This document shows, piece after piece, positions 49,980 to 62,100 of a stretch of 64,000 nucleotides of DNA. The stretch is from Prorocentrum cordatum. Lineage: Eukaryota > Sar > Dinophyceae > Prorocentrales > Prorocentraceae. The stretch spans positions 1-64,000 of the forward strand of contig CAUYUJ010016496.1 of assembly GCA_963575745.1 (NCBI GenBank), written 5' to 3'. Made by a program: the position numbers and the translations under genes. The notes under the pieces are model-generated. The model was not told where the DNA came from. It saw nothing but the letters and a program-made list of their open reading frames with translations, and did no database searches. Position 1 is the first letter of the stretch. Each line of letters starts with the position of its first letter.

Positions 49980-50047
49980 GTCCTGCTGAGCTGATTCTCG
50001 CGCGGTGGAGGCACCTGGCGGCCCGCCTCCGCGCCGCGGCGGCCTGA
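49980..50047 (+). repeat. Duplicated 3' end of ORF3
   Basis: GAGCTGATTCTCGCGCGGTGGAGGC...CTGGCGGCCCGCCTCCG repeats 49840-49898 with few changes, including an ORF-like ending LAARLRAAA and stop. The unit therefore reads ORF3 tail, hairpin, ORF3-like tail. Confidence 0.7.
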
Positions 50048-50183
50048 AACAGCTCATTCGCATCCCTGTCTTTTTTTTTTTGTTCCCTCCCCGCTCTCCC
50101 TCCTTCCTCGCCTCCAGAGTCAGGGTGAGAGAGTTGGCGCTGAAAGGGCGTGACAGGACGGCTATGCCAGTAAGGGGTCCGTG

Positions 50184-50380
50184 GAGAGTGCCAGACGGCG
50201 TGAGACCCCTGGGTCCTCGGGGTAGGCTCGGCCCTAGCTGCGGCCTGGCGGAGCCAGGGTCGGCAGTGCAGGGGTCGGGCCAGCCCGAGGTTGCCCGAGG
50301 GGTCTGGCCGTCTGGCCCCCAGGGTGTCTGGACCTAAGAATTTCCCTGGTGGAGCGCGCAAAAAGGGAAGGACGGCATAT
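50184..50380 (+). repeat. Split direct repeat B1
   Basis: 197 bp from GAGAGTGCCAGACGG to GACGGCATAT, nearly identical to 50554-50750; directly abuts A2. Confidence 0.9.
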
Positions 50381-50464
50381 GGTATCCTTAAAAGAGGGTC
50401 TATGCTAGTCCACCTGGGCGCGCGCGGTGCCGTTGATGCTGCGCTCTTTCCGTAGCTTGATGGC
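50381..50464 (+). repeat. Split direct repeat A2
   Basis: 84 bp copy of A1 directly after B1. Confidence 0.9.
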
Positions 50465-50553
50465 CCCACCCAAAGACAGGGACTACTGTCTCCTCTCGGA
50501 GCTGAGCTCACGCGTGGCGTTACCGCCTCCGCGTGAGGTGCCAGGCCAGACTC

Positions 50554-50750
50554 GAGAGTGCCAGACGGCGTGAGACCCCTGGGTCCTCGGGGTAGGCTCG
50601 GCCCTAGCTGCGGCCTGGCGGAGCCAGGGTCGGCAGTGCAGGGGTCGGGCCAGCCCGAGGTTGCCCGAGGGGTCTGGCCGTCTGGCCCCCAGGGTGTCTG
50701 GACCTAAGAATTTCCCTGGTGGAGCGCGCAAAAAGGGAAGGACGGCATAT
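50554..50750 (+). repeat. Split direct repeat B2, right end of the element
   Basis: Copy of B1. It ends GACGGCATAT and passes directly into the ACAT microsatellite. Between A2 and B2 lie 89 bp of unique sequence. Confidence 0.9.
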
Positions 50751-50935
50751 ACATACATACATACATACATACCTACATACGTACATGCATGCATACATAC
50801 ATACATACATACATATGCATACATATACATTTAGATCTACATACATACATACATACATACATACATACATACATACATACGTACGTACGTACATACATAC
50901 GTACATACGTACGTACATACACATACATACACACA
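50751..50935. repeat. (ACAT)n / (ACGT)n microsatellite, right part
   Basis: Longer and more varied than the left part, with ACGT and GCAT variants. Repeating stop-free frames over it are artefacts. Confidence 0.9.
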
Positions 50936-51084
50936 CTGAATCCGTAAGGGCTTCACCCCCTGCCGCCGCCCGCCCTCTTTCATCATGAAATATATCAGAG
51001 CCGCATCGGTGATTACCAGCGCTGCCTTGGCGCATATGGGAAGATCATGCGGGGAATCATCAACGCATATTGAGACGTTGGCGT

Positions 51085-51240
51085 TATCGAAGACGCCTAC
51101 GGCGAATCACCGCCGCCCCTTGCCTTTGTGGAAGCGCCGATGTGGCCGAACGTTGAGGCCACACCTGCCAAGCTATCCGACCATGTGCTCCCCGAATCGG
51201 TTTGGGAAGCCTTCGGGGAACACGCGGGCATCTTGAAGGT
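51085..51240. repeat. ~140-bp dispersed repeat, copy 1
   Basis: GAAGACGCCTACGGCGAATC, GGAAGCGCC, GTGGCCGA and TCGGTTTGG-AAG...GGGGAACACG recur in order at about 52322-52462. Confidence 0.7.
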
Positions 51241-52185
51241 CATCTTGGCCGCCTGGATGCCATTTTGACATTTTGTCTTGCCTTTTTGGAGGACGCGTTG
51301 GAGGGTTCGTGGGCCGTCTTGGAGGCCATCTTGAGCGTTTTGGGGGCCTCTTGGGCCGTTTTGGGGGCATCTTGGAGCCGTCTTGGGCGCCTATTGGGCC
51401 GTTCTGGGGCCATCTTGGAGGCCTCTTGGGCGATCCTTGGGCGATCTTTGGGAGCTCTTGGGCCGTATCGGGCCGTCGGAAGGCCGAAACGAAGCAAATG
51501 TCAAAATCCTTCAACAACTTACGGGAAATCGCTCTATTTTTTTTTCTGGCCTTCCTGGATGCCGTCTTGGAGGCCTCTTGGGCCGTCTTGGGCCGGCTGC
51601 GAGCCACCTTCGGCCATCTTGGTGGGCCCCTGGCCCGTCTGACGCCTCAGAAAGCCGTTTCGGGTGCCTTTCTGGGCCGACTTGGGGCCATCTTGGGGTG
51701 CTCCAGGGCCGTCTTGGAGGCCATTCTGGGCGTTTTGGAGGCCTCTTGGGCCATCTTCGGGCATTTTTGGGGCGGTCTTGGGAGCGCCATGGGCCGTCAT
51801 GGGGCCATCTTGGAGGCATCTTGGGCGATCTTGGAGCGATCTTGGGAGCCTCTTGGGCCGTCTTGGGCCGTCGGAAAGCCGAAAAGGCGCAAATGCCAAA
51901 ATCCGTCAACAATCTAGGGAAAATCAATGATTTGGGCCCTTTCGGGCCTTCTGGAGGACGTCTTGGAGGGCTCTTGGGCCGTTTTGGAGGCCTCTTGCGG
52001 GCCTGTTGGGCCGTCGTACACCATCTTGAGGCCATCTTGGGCCGTCTTGGAGGCATCTTGGGATCATCTTAGCCGTCGGCCATCTTGGGCCGTCTTGTAC
52101 ACGTCGTGGAGACCATCCTGGGCCATCTTGGCCGTCTTGGACGCCATCTTGGGCCAACTGGAGGCAGAGGCACGACGGAGGCGTT
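51240..52185. repeat. Large CTTGG-rich degenerate array
   Basis: CATCTTGGAGG, GTCTTGGGCC and CCTCTTGGGCCGT words recur continuously. Two internal blocks are near-duplicates: GGGCCGTCGGAAGGCCGAAACG at about 51472 and a related stretch at about 51866, each followed by TGTCAAAATCC or TGCCAAAATCC and a CAACAA segment. Frames on both strands are open over hundreds of bases, but only because the unit lacks stops. Confidence 0.8.
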
Positions 52186-52321
52186 TTGAGATCCTTTCCG
52201 GGTGGCCGGCGGGACGGGCCGAAGCCCCAGGGGGAGTTCTTTTGGAAAAAGAACCAAACCAAAACCGATAGGATCTGGCACGCCAGGCACCCCTGCGATG
52301 AATCGACAGGGGGCGGCGGAT

Positions 52322-52462
52322 CGAAGACGCCTACGGCGAATCACCGCCGCCCCCTGCCCCGTTGGAAGCGCCTCTGTGGCCGACAGCTGGGCCAGAGCTT
52401 GGCCTAGCTTTCGGGCCAGTTGTTCCCCTAGTCGGTTTGGAAAGAATTCGGGGAACGCGTGG
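52322..52462. repeat. ~140-bp dispersed repeat, copy 2
   Basis: Copy of 51085-51240. It is followed by a GAGGAG-rich tract (about 52468-52570). Confidence 0.7.
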
Positions 52463-52559
52463 GGGAGCAAGAAGAGGAGGAGGGGGAGGATCAGGAAAAA
52501 GGAGGAGTAGGAGGAGGAGGAGGAGGAGGAGGAGGAGGAGGCGGATGAGGCGCAGGAGG

Positions 52560-52890
52560 AGGAGGAGGCCTCTTGGGGCACTCTTGGGGCCTCCTGTGAG
52601 CTTCCTGGGGGCCTCTTGGAGGGTTTTGGGAGGCCTGTGGGGGCTTCTTCGGGGCCTTTTTGGCCGTCTTAGGGCGTTCTTGGTTCGTCTGACGCCGTAG
52701 GAAACCGTCTCGGGGGCCTGTCTGGGCCGTCTTGGAGCCCTCTTGGGGCATTTCAGGGCCGTTTGATTTTGACCTCTTCGGGCCATCCTGGAGGACCTTG
52801 GAGGCCTCTTGGGCAGTCTTGGAGGCCTCTTTGGGGCCTCTTGGGCCGTCTTGGGCCATCTAGAGGCCATCTTAGGCCGTCTGAGGTGCA
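52560..52890. repeat. CTTGG-rich degenerate array
   Basis: Continuation of the 51240-52185 family; copia element 2 is inserted at its right edge. Confidence 0.75.
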
Positions 52891-52896
52891 TCTTGG

Positions 52897-53181
52897 ACTT
52901 TAAACGGAGAAGGTTAAAGGCGAGGTATAAATCGAGCATGTACCGCTGCCGTGCCTGGCTCAAGCCGGGCCCGGCCAAATATATGACTGTGCCTCACCGA
53001 GGCGCACGACTGGTATCTGAGATCGGAAAATACCTTTTCCATTGAAGATGCCCCTTCTATCCTTTACTCCAGATCCCATGCTTCGTCTCGCTCTCTTGCT
53101 CATGCGATATGAGCCAAAGCCTGGGATATGGCAACGCTTGAAGCGTAACACATACCTAAGCTTACCAGCATGTTTTCGACT
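52897..53181 (+). repeat. 5' LTR of copia element 2
   Basis: 285 bp inferred from element 1: both start ACTTT and end TTTTCGACT-like/TTCGACT directly before the primer site. A TATAAAT box lies at 52925-52931, followed by the CCGCTGCC...TGGCTCAAG motif (52943-52964). The Gag ATG (53048) is inside. The 3' LTR is not in the window, so limits rest on comparison. Confidence 0.75.
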
Positions 53182-56100
53182 TGGTAGCGGAGCTGGCTAC
53201 ACTCTCGTGTGGCTGGCTCTCGCTCTGATTCCTGTAATCCACGGCACAACTTGGTGGACTACTACTACGGTGGAATACCATGTTGCGCCGGCTCTGCGAG
53301 GAGCGGAGCCAGTCCGCGATCGAGCTAGCGGGGCAACCCGCGAACTCGAGACGCTCTCTCCTACTTCACTGCGCTACTTCACTCTCGACTTCCACCAGAT
53401 GCCAATCGGCAACTCGATCGAGAACGTGGTCACCCTGCGGGGCTACCCGCAGCGGGGCCACCTGCATCCCGTGCCAGTCAGGCGCCTCACGGCTACTACG
53501 CCAGAGCCTGACAAACCACAGCCTAAACCAATCACCGAAGCCGAAATGCACATGCACTGGATTAAGATAACTATCTTCGGCATTCTGTGGGTAATAATGG
53601 GATGTGCTGTGGGATACATGCGGCAGGGGATGGACGACACGCGTACTACCGGCCCTTCATGGGACCCTGCCGGTACTACGCCTTTTCGCGAATACGTTCG
53701 CGAAGTACATGCATGGATAAACGTAACGAGCGGCAATATGACGCCACCTCAACAAGCTGCAGCACTACAACGAGGCCTTCAAGGTCTTGCTCGTCGTATC
53801 GCCATGCAGGTCCCCTCCCAGATCATCAACTATGGTGTAACTGTCAATGGACAGCCAACGGATGCAGTTACTTATATACTGTACCTATTGAGCACCAAAT
53901 TTGAAAATCTGGAAGATGAGCGCCAGCTCAACTCTGGCACTGCCCTTATCGACTTTCGCGTCGAAAGGGGCGAGCGAATCGACTCAGTGTTAGCTCGATT
54001 CGAGATGGCCCGTGACGAGGCTAACTCTGTTGGCTTTGTCATCCCCAACTTTCAGATCCTAACGCTGATCCTTTTCAGAGCGTTAGGCGTTGGCGCGTCA
54101 CGAGCCCAACACCTGCTGGAGCCCTTTAATCATCAGATGCCCAGAACACAAGCAGACTATGACAGGCTGCTGACCAGGATGAGGAACTACGGACATGTTG
54201 CCGAGCGCTCTCCTGGCAACATTGCGGGTATCTTCACAGGGCACCACTCACATGCAGGTGTCTACGCCACGACTGCGGGGTCACCCGCTGGTCCTGGCGA
54301 GCCAAGTCCCTGGGCTGACCCAGCCGATATGCCCAACGAGGCCACTGCCTTCTTAGGGCAGACCGGCCAGGCATCGGCAGAGGCAGCTGAGGCGAACGCC
54401 TGGTCGAACTACTCGCCAGGCGCCGCCTACACTGCAAGCCCGCCCTCGGGCACAACCCTCTGGGGCCAAGCGGAGTCATCCGCTCAAGGGTCTCAGCCAC
54501 CCTCACCGTTTGAATCTGGCACTGACACAGATACTTCATCTGACGATGAGCACAATGGCATAGTCTCTGCTGGTAATGACTATCCAGCGGATGACACTCA
54601 CCTTTCTGAACAACAAAGAGCGGAAGCCGCTTTTATGGCTTATCGCAAATCAAAACGCCGTTGGAGGCGCTTTATGAAGAAACCAGTCAGAAAAGTGAGA
54701 CGTGCAGTACGCCGACATTTCAAACGATATGGAAAGGGTCGTGGCAAAGGGGGTCGCAGACGCCGCATGCATGGTAGGGGTATTACTGCTTTCCTCACGT
54801 CCTTAACTGATATAGTTTTTGAAGAAGTTCTTATCGGAGGCAAAGGTCGGGGTCACAGGCGGACCTCTGGTAAGGGAAAAGGGCGGAGGGGCAACCCTAG
54901 GGACGCTTCTGGCAATACTATGAAGTGTCATACATGCGGTAGTACAGAGCATTTGCGCGATCAATGCCCGAAAGGGAAAGGAAAGGGATCCGTACATTTG
55001 GCTCAAAACTCTTTTATGGATGACATAGACTACATTGACTACGAGTTTTACGTCAATCCAGAAGCGGCTCCCGCCGCGGGCTCCTCCACGTATTACGTGA
55101 TGGCCCGCTACGCTGAAGTGACCGTAGCCCTGGAAGACTACGCGGTGACCCTCTTCGACGAGTTCCACGGCTGGGACGAAGTCGACGAGGTCGCGTTCAA
55201 TGCCTGGTTCGGTCTTCCAGCGGGGCCACCCGCCGACGACGAGATCTCCGATGCTGAGACCGTCCCGGCGACCGAGGAAGAGCTCGCCGCCGCGCTGGCA
55301 CCGCAGGTGATTGGCACGCCGTTGCTGCCAGATCTTCCGCGAGCTGGCTCGGAAGCGGGAGACGCTGATGACGAAATGCGGGGCCATCCCGCGTATTCTG
55401 ACTCTGAAGAGGCCGAAGAGGACTATAAGGACATGCTCCAAGAGCAGGTCGCAGAAGCAATCCGGCTCCTGAGTGCGCCAGCACATCAGCAGATAACCAT
55501 GAACGACCTGCTGTCGCGCCCAGGGGCCGCAAGGCTGCGTCCATACCTGGATTCGGACATGTCGGCACCTCAGATGCTGACAGCACTCCAGGCTCTAGCG
55601 GGGTCACCCGCCGAAGAGACGCCAGCCGCAGCAGCGGGGCCACCCGCTTGGTCTATGGATGTATTCATGCAGGGCTGCGACCAGATGGACCTCAACGACC
55701 TCACGATAGAGCAGCTCAACGACATCGGGTACTTCCGAAGCCCGTATCAGCACGTATTCACGGTCCAGGACAGCTCAGAGGACTCGGAGGACATGCGCCA
55801 TGCCAAGAGGGACAGACGACCATCGCCTCCCCGAGACTCAGAGCACGACGATCAAAGGCCCATGGAACGTGGCAGTGCGTCAGCGGGGCCAGCCCGCAGA
55901 AGGAGCCGTTCAGCTCCACGACGCCCTACACATGATGCATCGGGCTACCCGTACAGTACGGGGCACTCCGTAGGTGCATCCGCTCAGTACGTGCCGGAGT
56001 GGTACATCAATTGGTACCCCGGCTACTCGATGGACGTGATCCGCCACTGGCATTCTAAGGAGTACTGCACCAAAAGGGACGAATCTGGCATGATAATACG

Positions 56101-59100
56101 CACCAAGGGTGGCAAGACTAAAACGCCAGAGGCTTGGGACAAAAGGGCTAAGAAACAGGAGATAATCAACGATCGCAAGACATACAGGAAACAAGTATGT
56201 CAATGCGAGCCCTCCAAAGGTCACATGCGCAGCTGTCCAATGGACCGCCCCTCCAGGAGTCCTCATCACGGTGAGCCCCCGTGGAATTGGTCTCATGGAG
56301 ATGACGCTGGCAACGTCCATGATCCTAATAAGGAGGTCCCTGGAGGAGGAAAGCGCATCACTGAAGCCGATCGCGCCCCTATGACCGAGGAGATTGCCAA
56401 CGCTGTCAGGGAAAATTGGGTACAGCTTCCCAATGACCATCGCCTCAAGGAATGGAACCGCCGATTCCATAAAGAGGCGGGGTCACCCGCAGAATCCAGC
56501 AAAGAAGCGGGGTCACCCGCAGACGCGGCGCCAGCCGCTGGGTCCGCGGACGAAGATTGGATAGCTGTTGCATCTGCTGCCGGATCCGCCGCCGGCACTG
56601 ACCAAACCGAACTGAATGAAGAATGGGCGGCGGAAGACGGCTCAGAGAATCCATTCCCTGATGGGTGCGCCTGCTGGTACTACAGCTCCTCGGCACAGAA
56701 GTGGTTTTGCACAAGGGTTATTCACCGCCACGAAAATGGCAAGTACAAGCTGGCCATAAAAGGCACTGCCGACATCGACCATATGAGGCAGATCATCCAT
56801 GATCATGGCCAGCCAGAAGGCCCTCCTAAGGACCCTCCTGGTCCACAACCAGGTAAGGGCAGCAGACCACCTCCAAGACCTGAAGCCGACTCCTCGTCTT
56901 CACCGACTCCTGCGAAGAGACACCCGTCCAAGAGCCCCGAAGACACACAGGGGCGTGCGAAGGCCAGAGGGATCGCCAAGAAGGGCGACCCTGAGCAGGG
57001 AGAGCCTACCGGCCCGTCCGTGACGGAGAGGAAGAAGGCTTTTGCTGGACCATCGACCCCGATGCCACCGGCTGCCCACGGCGATGTCAAGGACGAAGCT
57101 CGCAATCAGCCTAAGGCAGCCTTCCGAGGTGACTGGGCTCCAACTCTGCATCAGCCGCGCCTTGCACCACGACCAGGTTCGGCACGAATGAAAGCACAGC
57201 CGAAGCCCGAAGCTGGGATGAGGTCGGTGCGGGCAGAAGCAGCCGCCAAAGCGAAGGAGGACAAGGGCTCTGCGGGGCCACCCGCTAAAGCGGCGCCAGC
57301 TGCAGCAGCGGGGACACCCGCAGAAAGCACTCTTTCAAGAGAAGAACGCTTCAGAGCCCTCAAAGAATTTGGCGACCGACAGAAACAAGCCGACGATGCA
57401 GTGGCTGACCAAGGTCACCCGCACCCTGGCGCGGAGTCATCCGCTGGAGCTGCCTCGTCAGCCGCAGGTTCTGCAGGGCCACCCATTAAAGCGGCGCCAG
57501 CTGCATTAGCGGGGCCACCCGTTAAAGCGCCGCCAGCTGCATTAGCGGGGCCACCCGCGCGCTGGCAGCCAGTGATGTCTGTTCTTAGGAACATCCCTCT
57601 GGGAGCCATTGAATATTGGCAAGGCATTGAAGGCAAAGGCCCGAAGCGCACCATAAACCCACGAGTCACTCGAGACGATACAGATCGATACGAGGTCATT
57701 AATTGCCCTGATCGTCGTAACTTCGAGTGCCGCAACGACTGGGAACGTGAACAACAAGCCGTGGGAAATATGTTGCGAGACAGGCCGCCATTGCGCGTCG
57801 CGCAGCACAGGGCAGAGCTCATGAAGGTCATGGAGAGGTTCGGCATGGATCCGACTCTGCCGCGCGATGGGCAAATGACCAAGGTGTCAATATGGTTCTC
57901 TACAGCCCTACGCCATAGTCCGTATTGGAAGGATGGATTCAGCCGACACTTCGAAAAGATTAGCACTTTCGATCCATACGATGGCTGGGTTGTTGTTGAC
58001 GATTTGCTGACAAACTGGACTGAAAATGATCAGTGGAAAGGCTATCGTGAAATGCACGAGGTGCTGATCAAGGGCAGGCCCCACACGTCATACGTGTATT
58101 GGGTGCTGCTAAACTGCTGTGAGATGATTGACCATCACGGCATGCAGAAGGGCAGGCTCCAGATGAAGTGCGTTGATGACAGCATGCTGCTGCCTCCCAG
58201 GTTTCGACCAACGGCACGCAGGCCACAGTACTTCATCAGAGCCACGAACGGCCACAGCAGTCCAGGCATCCACTGTCCCGAGTCGCTTTATAAGCCGATC
58301 ACAACATGGATGAAAGAACCAGACGACCCAGTATATTTCATCCACGGGACACAGTGGGAATATGTCAAGGACATCCTTGCTAATGGCCTTTCATGCCTCG
58401 CACAGGACAACCCTAAAAGGAAGGGGGGGCGCCAATTTGTACACGGCTGCCCCTACCTCCCGGGCGACCCGAGGATTCAATCGGGCATCCGTCCTGACTC
58501 GGAGGTGCTCATATTCTGCAGCATCAACAAGATGCTGTCCAGTGGCTTCTCCCTATGGAGGTCAGCAAATGACATCGTCATGACACGGGGCCACGACGGC
58601 CGTATACCGCCCGATCATATCCTCCAGATTGTGAGCATTGCGAAATATCGGGTCGGTGAAGCTTGGAGCAATCCGCTGGCGTATGACAAATCGCGGAGGC
58701 GGGGCCAACCCGCAGACAGGATTCGCACCGATGACTACCTGCCACTTAAACTATGTGACAAAACTCTGGGTGTAATGGAAGATCACGCCATGTACCTAAA
58801 GGGATGGTCTAAGACGGACGGTCGCCCATTCAACTTGATCATGACCGAGCAAGATGTTGCTCCACGACCGTACGACACACAGACGGTCCTCATGATAAAT
58901 GCCCAGGAAGACGAGGTCATGCCTGAGGCGGGGCCACCCGCAGGTGCGGGGACACCCGCGGTAGACACCTCGGACGGTTCATGGCAACAAGTGGTCACAC
59001 CAGTAGCAACGGTAGCATCTCCTTGGAGGCCGGATCAGCAGGCATGGGTCCAGGCCCTCAACAGCTACTTGACACCAGCCGACGTTTCTGGACTGACCGA

Positions 59101-62100
59101 TCAGCTATATCGTGCTGACCCGTGGGCAGTGCATACAGGTATCCAAGACGCACAGCAGAGGAACCTGCGCACTCCTGCGGGGCCACCAGGCGTCCTAGGA
59201 CCACAGCCACAACGCCCTCCGCAGCAGACGGGAGGTGCGAGGTTTGTCCCTATGGGCGGCTCAGATGGTGGCTCGCCGTTTCGGACTCCGCCGTCTGAAA
59301 CGAGCGAGAACAGCTTGTGGCAAAGACTCCAGGCGATTCGCGGAAATCCGGCACTCGCAGCAGCACTCCAAGCAACCACTCCCTTTGGCACTCCGAGGGG
59401 TAGTGAAGGAGGAGTGGCTGCGGGGTCACCCGCCGAGCGAACGCCTGCGGAGCCACCCGCTCAAGCGGGGCCACCCGCTGACGGACAGCAAGGTTCAGAC
59501 TACGAACGTCGGGCAGCCAACTTAAGAGCACAGGCTACTTTTCTGCAGCAACAAGCTGATAGAGTGCCCAGCCTGTTGCGGAACCGCAACATAGATGTTA
59601 CGAATCATGGCGACTTTCGGCCTCTCTGGAGCTGGACTTCTGAAGATGCTCCAAATGCTGATCCCACGAATCCATATCGACAGGTGTTTATTCCAGGAAT
59701 AGCATCACACCCAATATATGGATGGGACAATCACGGTCCAGCAGAGGCACAGGCCATGGACGCGCCGATGTACCCGGAGTACTACGCGCAGATGAATAAC
59801 ACTCCTATGATTGCGGGGCCACCTGCGAACGAATACACTCGGAATCTAGCCAATGAGATGTTTCGTTTGCAGTTTACACGAGCGGTCGATGCGCAGTCTA
59901 TGCCGCACTACGCCTACATGCCCACGCCGACGGACCCCGAGACCGTAGTTCAGCCAGCTGGTCTCGCGGTGCCAGCCGCTATGGGCAACATGCCAGACTA
60001 CATCCGCGACGTGCACAACACGCAGCAAGCGATACTGGCATCCAGGCAGCAGGCTCGGGACAACACCAGGCTGCGCCAACAACGCGCGATCCAGAGAAGG
60101 ATTGAGCGTGAGACCCAAGCGGGGACACCCGCAGAAGCGGGGCCACCCGCTGAACGGCCAGACAGACGGCCGCCACCGACGCCATATCGGGAGGGCGAAA
60201 CCACTTTCGAGCGCCAAGCTCGGACTCGCCCTGACGTGCCTGCTCCAGTCATTTCAGACTACAACTTCACACAGTGCCCAATCTGCATGGACAACTACGA
60301 GATGGGCACTACAGTGTGGAGACTGGCGTGTGGGCACTTCTTTCACGATATATGCTGGGATCGTGTTGCACAGCAGCACGTCCGCAATCAGCGGCCAGGT
60401 GCGCCGAATGAGGCCCCCTGCGCTGTATGTCGTGGGCCGGGCATAGTTATAGCACACTTCCCGCATGCTGGACAGCGCGACGCTGAATCAGAACAAGCGC
60501 GCCAGCAGGAAAGGTACGTGGCAGATGCCCGGGAAATGCGTCGGCTACGTGAAGCAGTGGAGGCACTGGAGGCTCGAGCCGCACAATCGGCGGAGCCATC
60601 CGCACGTGCCCCAGCTGCACAGGCATACCCCTGGCCAGCGCCAGAGCAAGGCATTCAGATGCCAATCCTGCCTACGCTTCGAGCGCAGGAGCCCCCAGCT
60701 GCGGGGCCACCCGCTGAAGCGGCTCCCGCCGCACAAGCGGGGCCACCCGCAAATGGACCTCCAAATCCAGGTTTCCTGAGGGCAATGGAGGCCAACATCA
60801 GGCGGAGTGGCAGGAGCGGAGGCGGGACTCGAAGGCCAACTGGATCAACCAGGACCTCGCGAGTGGCAAGCCCGGTCAGCGCCAGGAGCCGGGCAAGCGC
60901 TGAGAGCGCAGAGGCAGCCCAGTTCCATACTACATTCATGATCGATACAGAGGGGCTGACCTACGCACGTGACGACACGGACACGCTGCCACCAGGAGGT
61001 GAATGGATGTCTACGCTATCTGCGAATTATTGGGTCCTCGAGCAGGAACCAATTACCGTGGAGGAGCGCCGCCAGTATGAGCAGATGTGGTGCACCGAGC
61101 TGACCATGAGTCAATGGGTTCTTGAACAGCGCCTGTTGAAGGGTACACTCGGATCGCAAATCACGTACCACACCAATGACCATGGGACAATCGCTCTGGC
61201 AGCGCGCAACGGGACATTCTTTCCCGACGAAGATGGTATGCCCTGCATCTCGTTCATGCTAGACATTGGTTCCAATGTGAACATCATTGGATCCAATACG
61301 GCGCGAACCTTCCAGGAGATTATGGCCAGGTACAATTACCGACCTGCCATATGCACCCTGAGCAAGACCCTCTACATCAATGGTGTTGGTGAGGGCGCTG
61401 CGATATGTCGGAAGATGGGCAACTTCAAGATCGGGGTACAATATGCCAATGAGGCGAGCCCCCGTATTGAGGAGTATGCCTCCAACATTGCAGAAGGCTC
61501 GGGTGCTAATCTCCCGGCCATCTGGGGCCTAGGAGCCATGGAAGCACGTGATACGATCATCGTGCTGAAGCCAGGCTACCAGAAGGTTATCTTCCCCAGC
61601 GGTGACTACACCCTGAAGCTGGGAAGAGGCGCCAAGGTCCTGAAGGCGAAGAAAACTCCCTCGGGACATCTCGCGATTCCCTGCGGTTTGTATGACGGGG
61701 CTAAAAGCCAGACGGTCACGAACACCTTCACAATCCGCAGTAGTCGAGATGGCTATACCGAGACGGAGAACGAAGAGGACCCCGTCAGTGCGGGGCCACC
61801 CGCCGAAGCAACAGCGGGGCCACCCGCGACGGGACAGTCCACGACCGTCACGACCGATACGTACATTGTCGAGCCGTACATCGACAAGCAGCTCCTGGAA
61901 GACACGACCCGTTTGATCGTGGACAGGACGCTGAACAGCTGGTGGGAGGGCCAACAGTGTCCCGAAGGGACCTGGCCACATATGAAGGATGCATTGAAGT
62001 CTAAGATATTCTGGGCAGTCCAGGAGGCGGTGAATAAATGGCACCTGAGGACCAAGCGGGGCCACCCGCGTCACCGCCACCACCACCAAGCTACACGGGC

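Larger units (their letters stand above)
43055..50750 (+). mobile_element. PAT/Ngaro-like tyrosine-recombinase retroelement with a DNA methyltransferase
   Basis: The 7,696-bp element has the split direct repeat layout A1 (43055-43138), ORFs, B1 (50184-50380), A2 (50381-50464), B2 (50554-50750). A1 and A2 differ at one base over 84 bp; B1 and B2 are 197 bp and nearly identical. Such repeats and a tyrosine recombinase in place of an integrase define the DIRS order, which moves through a circular intermediate and makes no target duplication. The element sits inside an (ACAT)n array. Known: dinoflagellate retrotransposons that have taken up cytosine-5 methyltransferases were reported by de Mendoza and colleagues in 2018. 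ORF1 has a stop at 44820 and the recombinase lacks its nucleophile, so this copy is probably not autonomous. Confidence 0.9.
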
